From contig SCTV01000049.1 of NCBI GenBank assembly GCA_004298345.1, positions 1 to 6,671 of the forward strand: a stretch of 6,671 bases of DNA, read 5' to 3'. Made by a program: the position numbers and the translations under genes. Positions 4,451-6,671 of this stretch are shown piece by piece. This DNA comes from Patescibacteria group bacterium (GTDB lineage Bacteria > Patescibacteriota > Minisyncoccia > Phycocordibacterales > PALSA-1337). Position 1 is the first letter of the stretch, and every line of letters begins with the position of its first letter. The notes under the pieces were generated by a model that made no database searches, was not told the origin of the DNA, and was given only the letters and a program-made list of their open reading frames with translations.

Positions 4451-5173
4451 CTACCCCTCCTTCTCTATCAGTTTAATCGCCTTCTTGAAATCCGCTGGAT
4501 ACGGAGCCTCCACCGTTACCATCTTGCCCTTCATATCAGTAAAACTAATCCGCAACGCGTGAAGCGCCAAACGTTCAAAACCAAACACTGGCTGATGATT
4601 GGGCGCGTAGAGCGAGTCAGCCACTAAGGGATGATTGATCGCTTTAAAATGCACACGGATCTGGTGGGTACGTCCTGTTTTTGGTTCAACTTCAACCAAC
4701 GATGCTTTTTTGCTAGTATTTAAAACTCGATATTCGGTCACCGCATCGCGCATCTCCCCTCGTGCACCGCGCTGGGCAGACCACATTCTAAAATCTTTTC
4801 GACTTCTGCCAATCGGTCGATCAATGATCCCTTCTTTTGCTTTGACATCACCATACACAAAAGCGTGATATATTTTTTTAACTGTTTTTGCCTTAAACTG
4901 ATCCTTGAGTGCCAAAAAGGCTTTTTGATTCTTGCACAAAATAAGCGTGCCTGATGTATCTCGATCAATACGGTGCACGATACCTGGTCGCAAAAGAATT
5001 CTTCCGTCAGAAAGCACTATCGGCTCACCCACGTCTTTTGTTTTTGGATACGTCTCAAGCATCCAGTCGGCAATAGTCTCTTCTTCTCGCTTTCCGTCAG
5101 AATGCACAATAAGACCGACTGGCTTGTCGATCACCACGTAATCTTTGTCTTCAAATAAAATAGGTATTTTCAT
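4451..5173 (-). CDS. RluA/RluD-family pseudouridine synthase
   Basis: The enzyme isomerises specific uridines in rRNA (possibly tRNA) to pseudouridine. From the chosen ATG the protein is 240 aa. It begins MKIPILFEDKDYVVIDKPVG, has the catalytic motif HRIDRDTSG at 67-75 (D70 the nucleophile), and near the C-terminus KTGRTHQIRVHFKAINHPLVAD, the family's second conserved block. It lacks the N-terminal S4 domain of RluC/RluD, so the exact target is uncertain; it may be an RluD equivalent. The frame continues to a GTG at 5197, but the added residues NRHSTQN are unlike the family, and FEDKDYVVIDKP is the usual N-terminus. It lies 83 nt downstream of uppS with a 7-bp-period array between. No SD is present. 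Confidence 0.88.
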   Translation of the reverse strand: MKIPILFEDKDYVVIDKPVGLIVHSDGKREEETIADWMLETYPKTKDVGEPIVLSDGRILLRPGIVHRIDRDTSGTLILCKNQKAFLALKDQFKAKTVKKIYHAFVYGDVKAKEGIIDRPIGRSRKDFRMWSAQRGARGEMRDAVTEYRVLNTSKKASLVEVEPKTGRTHQIRVHFKAINHPLVADSLYAPNHQPVFGFERLALHALRISFTDMKGKMVTVEAPYPADFKKAIKLIEKEG

Positions 5174-5180
5174 GTTTTGG

Positions 5181-5222
5181 GTAGAATGACGATTCACGAT
5201 TCAAGATTTATGATTGAAATGA
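5181..5222. repeat. Degenerate 7-bp tandem array B
   Basis: Consecutive heptads GTAGAAT, GACGATT, CACGATT, CAAGATT, TATGATT and GAAATGA are present. The four central ones share the pattern NANGATT. The array occupies the gap between uppS and the pseudouridine synthase gene and ends 7 nt upstream of the latter's ATG. Confidence 0.6.
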
Positions 5223-5223
5223 G

Positions 5224-5268
5224 AAAGGGAAATTCTTTGTAGATTAAAACAAAAACCTATTTCCCTTT
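5224..5268 (-). terminator. Inverted repeat at the uppS 3' end, possible weak terminator
   Basis: AAAGGGAAAT in the last uppS codons and first stop base (5268-5259) is repeated inverted downstream as ATTTCCCTTT (5233-5224), giving a 10-bp stem with a 25-nt AT-rich loop. The tail is CTCATTTC, a poor U-tract, so it could instead be an RNA 3'-end stabiliser or partial attenuator before the next gene. Confidence 0.4.
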
Positions 5269-5946
5269 TCTTCTACTGCGCTTCTCGAAGTCATTCAGAA
5301 TATCAATAAATTCTTCTTTTGTCAAATCTGGCCAGAGGGTTTTAGTAAAAGCCAGCTCGCCATACACCGATTGCCAAGGCAGAAAGTTGGATAGTCTAAC
5401 TTCCCCACTAGTACGAATGATCAAATCCGGATCAGGGATTTGTGCCGTCCACATATGTTCCGACAAAACTGTTTCATCAATTTTTTCAATCTCTCCATTT
5501 TTATATTTTTCTGCGACACGACTACATGCATCCACAATTTCTGCCCGACCTCCGTACGAAAAAGCAATCGCCAAAGTCATTTCAGAAAAATGTGCGGTCT
5601 TTTTTTCTGCATTTTCAATCATTTTTTGTAAATCAGTAGAAAGCCGACTTCGATCACCAATTACTTGTACCCTGGTCTTACGGTCAATAAAAGTTTGAAT
5701 TTCGTTTTGCAGTGCAAAACGAAATAGATCCATCAAATACGCAACTTCGCCAGGATCTCGTTTCCAATTTTCCGTAGAAAAAGCATAGACGGTCACATAG
5801 CGAACACCCGCTTCCTCGGCCCAAGAGAGGAGCTCTTTGAGTTTTGCATAGCCGGCCTTGTGTCCTTCGAGCGTCGTAATACCATTTTTTTGGGCATACC
5901 GACGATTACCATCCATAATAATTCCAACAGACTGAGCTTTTGACAT
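5257..5946 (-). CDS. uppS: Isoprenyl (undecaprenyl) diphosphate synthase
   Basis: This cis-prenyltransferase condenses isopentenyl diphosphate units onto farnesyl diphosphate to make the polyprenyl diphosphate carrier for cell-wall and surface glycan precursors. The 229-aa protein shows GIIMDGNRR (8-16, catalytic D12; the usual GNGRWA is GNRRYA here), H29, FSTENWKR (56-63), FSYGGRAEI (129-137), the diphosphate-binding IRTSGEVRLSNFLPWQ (177-192) and YGELAF (195-200, metal-binding Glu). It is slightly shorter than the 253-aa E. coli enzyme but complete. The ATG at 5946 comes 3 nt after the acyP stop, so the two are cotranscribed and perhaps translationally coupled; there is no SD. Confidence 0.95.
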   Translation of the reverse strand: MSKAQSVGIIMDGNRRYAQKNGITTLEGHKAGYAKLKELLSWAEEAGVRYVTVYAFSTENWKRDPGEVAYLMDLFRFALQNEIQTFIDRKTRVQVIGDRSRLSTDLQKMIENAEKKTAHFSEMTLAIAFSYGGRAEIVDACSRVAEKYKNGEIEKIDETVLSEHMWTAQIPDPDLIIRTSGEVRLSNFLPWQSVYGELAFTKTLWPDLTKEEFIDILNDFEKRSRRKGK

Positions 5947-5949
5947 AGG

Positions 5950-6225
5950 TTAATAGAGTATCTCAAAATCTGAAAAAGAGGAAGCCATATCGCTCCAGAT
6001 GACTGAAACTTTGTCCACCCTCGAAAGTACCGAGCCTTTCTGCAAATGAGCAATGTACTTCTCAAGTACAGATTCTTCCCCTTGGGCTACAACCCACACC
6101 GAACCATCCGGCATGTTTTGCACCGTACCAGTGATTCCAAGTGACCGCGCCTTCCTCTCTGCAAAATCTCGAAACATGACGAGCTGAACTCGGCCGGTAA
6201 TAGTGCATCTGATTTCTTTTTGCAT
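5950..6225 (-). CDS. acyP: Acylphosphatase
   Basis: This small cytoplasmic enzyme hydrolyses acyl phosphates such as carbamoyl or acetyl phosphate. The 91-aa length is standard. The phosphate loop reads GRVQLVMFRDF (11-21), with catalytic Arg at R19, and the catalytic Asn is N37 in GTVQNMPDGSV. The loop departs from the common GRVQGVGFR: two glycines are replaced by Leu and Met, which may alter the backbone phosphate cradle. Both catalytic residues are kept. It is first in the acyP-uppS pair, with a well-formed promoter immediately upstream and no SD. Its link to UppS is positional only; the physiological role of bacterial acylphosphatases is poorly defined. Confidence 0.9.
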   Translation of the reverse strand: MQKEIRCTITGRVQLVMFRDFAERKARSLGITGTVQNMPDGSVWVVAQGEESVLEKYIAHLQKGSVLSRVDKVSVIWSDMASSFSDFEILY

Positions 6226-6231
6226 CGGTAT

Positions 6232-6260
6232 ACTATACTCTAAGTTAAGCGACTCGTCTA
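6232..6260 (-). promoter_or_regulatory. Promoter of the acyP-uppS unit, leaderless geometry
   Basis: The minus strand reads TAGACG (6260-6255, 4/6 to TTGACA), a 17-nt spacer, TATAGT (6237-6232, 5/6), then ATACCG and the ATG at 6225. The -10 to ATG gap is 6 nt, matching pduO and the endonuclease gene, so transcription should start at the start codon. Confidence 0.65.
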
Positions 6261-6277
6261 AAATAGCGTGTTTTTTT

Positions 6278-6369
6278 CATATAGTTGCTTCGCTCTATAT
6301 GGCCTGCACCGAGGGAAATACCTCGGTGTCCTCGATTTATATAGTCGCTCCGCTCCTTATAAATCGGGG
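6278..6369. repeat. Cluster of three hairpins upstream of tRNA-Val
   Basis: Hairpin 1 is CATATAG/CTATATG (6278-6284 with 6295-6301). Hairpin 2 is CACCGAGG/CCTCGGTG (6307-6314 with 6321-6328, loop GAAATA). Hairpin 3 is a 12-bp stem with one G-T pair (6330-6341 with 6358-6369). The loops of 1 and 3 are related: GTTGCTTCGCTC and GTCGCTCCGCTC. They look like REP-type palindromes in the divergent intergenic region. No gene is supported between 6226 and 6459. Confidence 0.6.
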
Positions 6370-6371
6370 AC

Positions 6372-6400
6372 TTGCGACAATGTATCTTTTCTGTTATATT
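6372..6400 (+). promoter_or_regulatory. Promoter of tRNA-Val
   Basis: TTGCGA (6372-6377, 4/6), a 17-nt spacer, then TATATT (6395-6400, 5/6) preceded by TGT as in an extended -10. The start would be near 6407, giving a leader of about 53 nt that contains heptad array C before the mature tRNA 5' end. Confidence 0.6.
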
Positions 6401-6414
6401 CTCTTTGTTGTCTC

Positions 6415-6449
6415 GAAATTTTAAACTTTGCACTTTCAATTTTGAATTC
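6415..6449. repeat. Degenerate 7-bp tandem array C
   Basis: Five heptads, GAAATTT, TAAACTT, TGCACTT, TCAATTT and TGAATTC, share the pattern NNAAYTT (one unit has C for the first A). The array ends 10 nt before tRNA-Val and lies inside its predicted 5' leader. The position resembles array A relative to tRNA-His. Confidence 0.6.
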
Positions 6450-6459
6450 GTAGATACAT

Positions 6460-6532
6460 GCGCGATTAGCTCAGTTGGTAGAGCAGTCCATTTACACTGG
6501 AAAGGTCGGGGGTTCAAGTCCCTCATCGCGCA
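6460..6532 (+). tRNA. tRNA-Val (anticodon TAC)
   Basis: Cloverleaf of 73 nt: acceptor GCGCGAT/ATCGCGC, D arm GCTC-AGTTGGTA-GAGC, anticodon stem GTCCA/TGGAA (one mismatch at the 27-43 pair), loop TTTACAC with anticodon TAC, T arm GGGGG-TTCAAGT-CCCTC (one G-T pair), A73. CCA is not encoded. A terminator starts 4 nt downstream. Confidence 0.96.
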
Positions 6533-6536
6533 CTAG

Positions 6537-6562
6537 AAAAACAGCCCGAACGGCTGTTTTTT
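6537..6562 (+). terminator. Rho-independent terminator of tRNA-Val
   Basis: AAAAACAGCC (6537-6546) pairs with GGCTGTTTTT (6552-6561) around loop CGAAC, with T's at 6557-6562. This is a textbook terminator 4 nt after the tRNA 3' end. Confidence 0.9.
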
Positions 6563-6569
6563 AATTAAA

Positions 6570-6589
6570 TGTGCGATGAGGGACTTGAA
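6570..6589 (-). repeat. Reverse-complement copy of the tRNA-Val 3' end beyond its terminator
   Basis: These 20 bases match the reverse complement of 6513-6532 (T loop to A73) at 19 of 20 positions; the one difference would be a G-U pair in RNA. No 5' half of a tRNA accompanies it, so it is a fragment and not a gene. It encloses the terminator hairpin to give a 77-nt nested structure (6513-6589). Being close to the adapter-bearing end, it could be chimeric. Confidence 0.7.
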
Positions 6590-6658
6590 AGACGGAAACT
6601 TTTTTTCTAGTAAGAAAAATTACTGAGGCGGGGTCGAGAAATTTTGTGAGCGACGGCG

Positions 6659-6671
6659 AGATCGGAAGAGC
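6659..6671 (+). other. Residual Illumina adapter sequence at the right end
   Basis: The final 13 bases, AGATCGGAAGAGC, are exactly the start of the common Illumina TruSeq adapter. This part is not genomic, and the sequence just before it (about 6590-6658) rests on the end of an assembly path. No gene is seen in 6590-6658. Confidence 0.93.

Noticed and set aside
5174..5197. GTG start giving an 8-residue longer pseudouridine synthase
   Set aside because: The extra residues are atypical and lie over the 7-bp repeat region; the ATG at 5173 fits the family N-terminus.
6245..6526. Minus-strand frame beginning MRDLNPRPFQCKWTALPTEL
   Set aside because: This is the familiar artefact of translating the antisense of a tRNA; it covers tRNA-Val, its promoter and hairpins.

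Overview
This window looks like a fragment of a small-genome bacterium, most likely a Patescibacteria/CPR member of Parcubacteria type. That placement is an inference from gene content and style, not from a marker phylogeny. The clues are short genes with little spacing, almost no Shine-Dalgarno (SD) sites, AT-rich intergenic DNA with small palindromes and 7-bp periodic repeats, a free-standing LAGLIDADG endonuclease of a type I associate with these genomes, and a membrane-anchored matrixin-like protein. Everything is on the minus strand except a small lipoprotein gene and tRNA-Val.

Layout, left to right. 1-376: 5' part of a secreted matrixin-like protease gene that runs off the left edge. 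447-1584: rlmH (23S rRNA methyltransferase) and an SDR oxidoreductase, preceded on their strand by tRNA-His, which ends 7 nt before the SDR start codon. 1706-2293: a PduO-type cob(I)alamin adenosyltransferase with its own promoter and terminator. 2335-2745: a structured leader and a 67-aa lipoprotein gene on the plus strand, the only gene here with a perfect SD. 2844-3737: a 68-bp perfect palindrome fused to tRNA-Leu(GAG), then the LAGLIDADG endonuclease gene with its own promoter. 3754-5268: rplS (L19) and an RluA/RluD-type pseudouridine synthase. 5257-6260: uppS and acyP as a tight pair with a promoter. 6278-6589: hairpins, a promoter, tRNA-Val(TAC) and its terminator. The last 13 bases are an exact Illumina adapter start, so the right edge is a sequencing boundary.

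The genes serve translation (three tRNAs, RlmH, L19, a pseudouridine synthase), cell-wall lipid carrier synthesis (UppS) and cobalamin use. I see no defence system, CRISPR array or biosynthetic cluster. The unusual material is non-coding. (1) Reverse-complement copies of the tRNA 3' end lie beyond the terminator hairpins of both tRNA-Leu and tRNA-Val. (2) Three protein genes have a -10 hexamer exactly 6 nt before the ATG, implying leaderless mRNAs, while the lipoprotein gene has a perfect SD buried in a hairpin. (3) Three degenerate 7-bp-period arrays sit just upstream of genes. (4) A nested palindrome separates the adenosyltransferase and lipoprotein genes.
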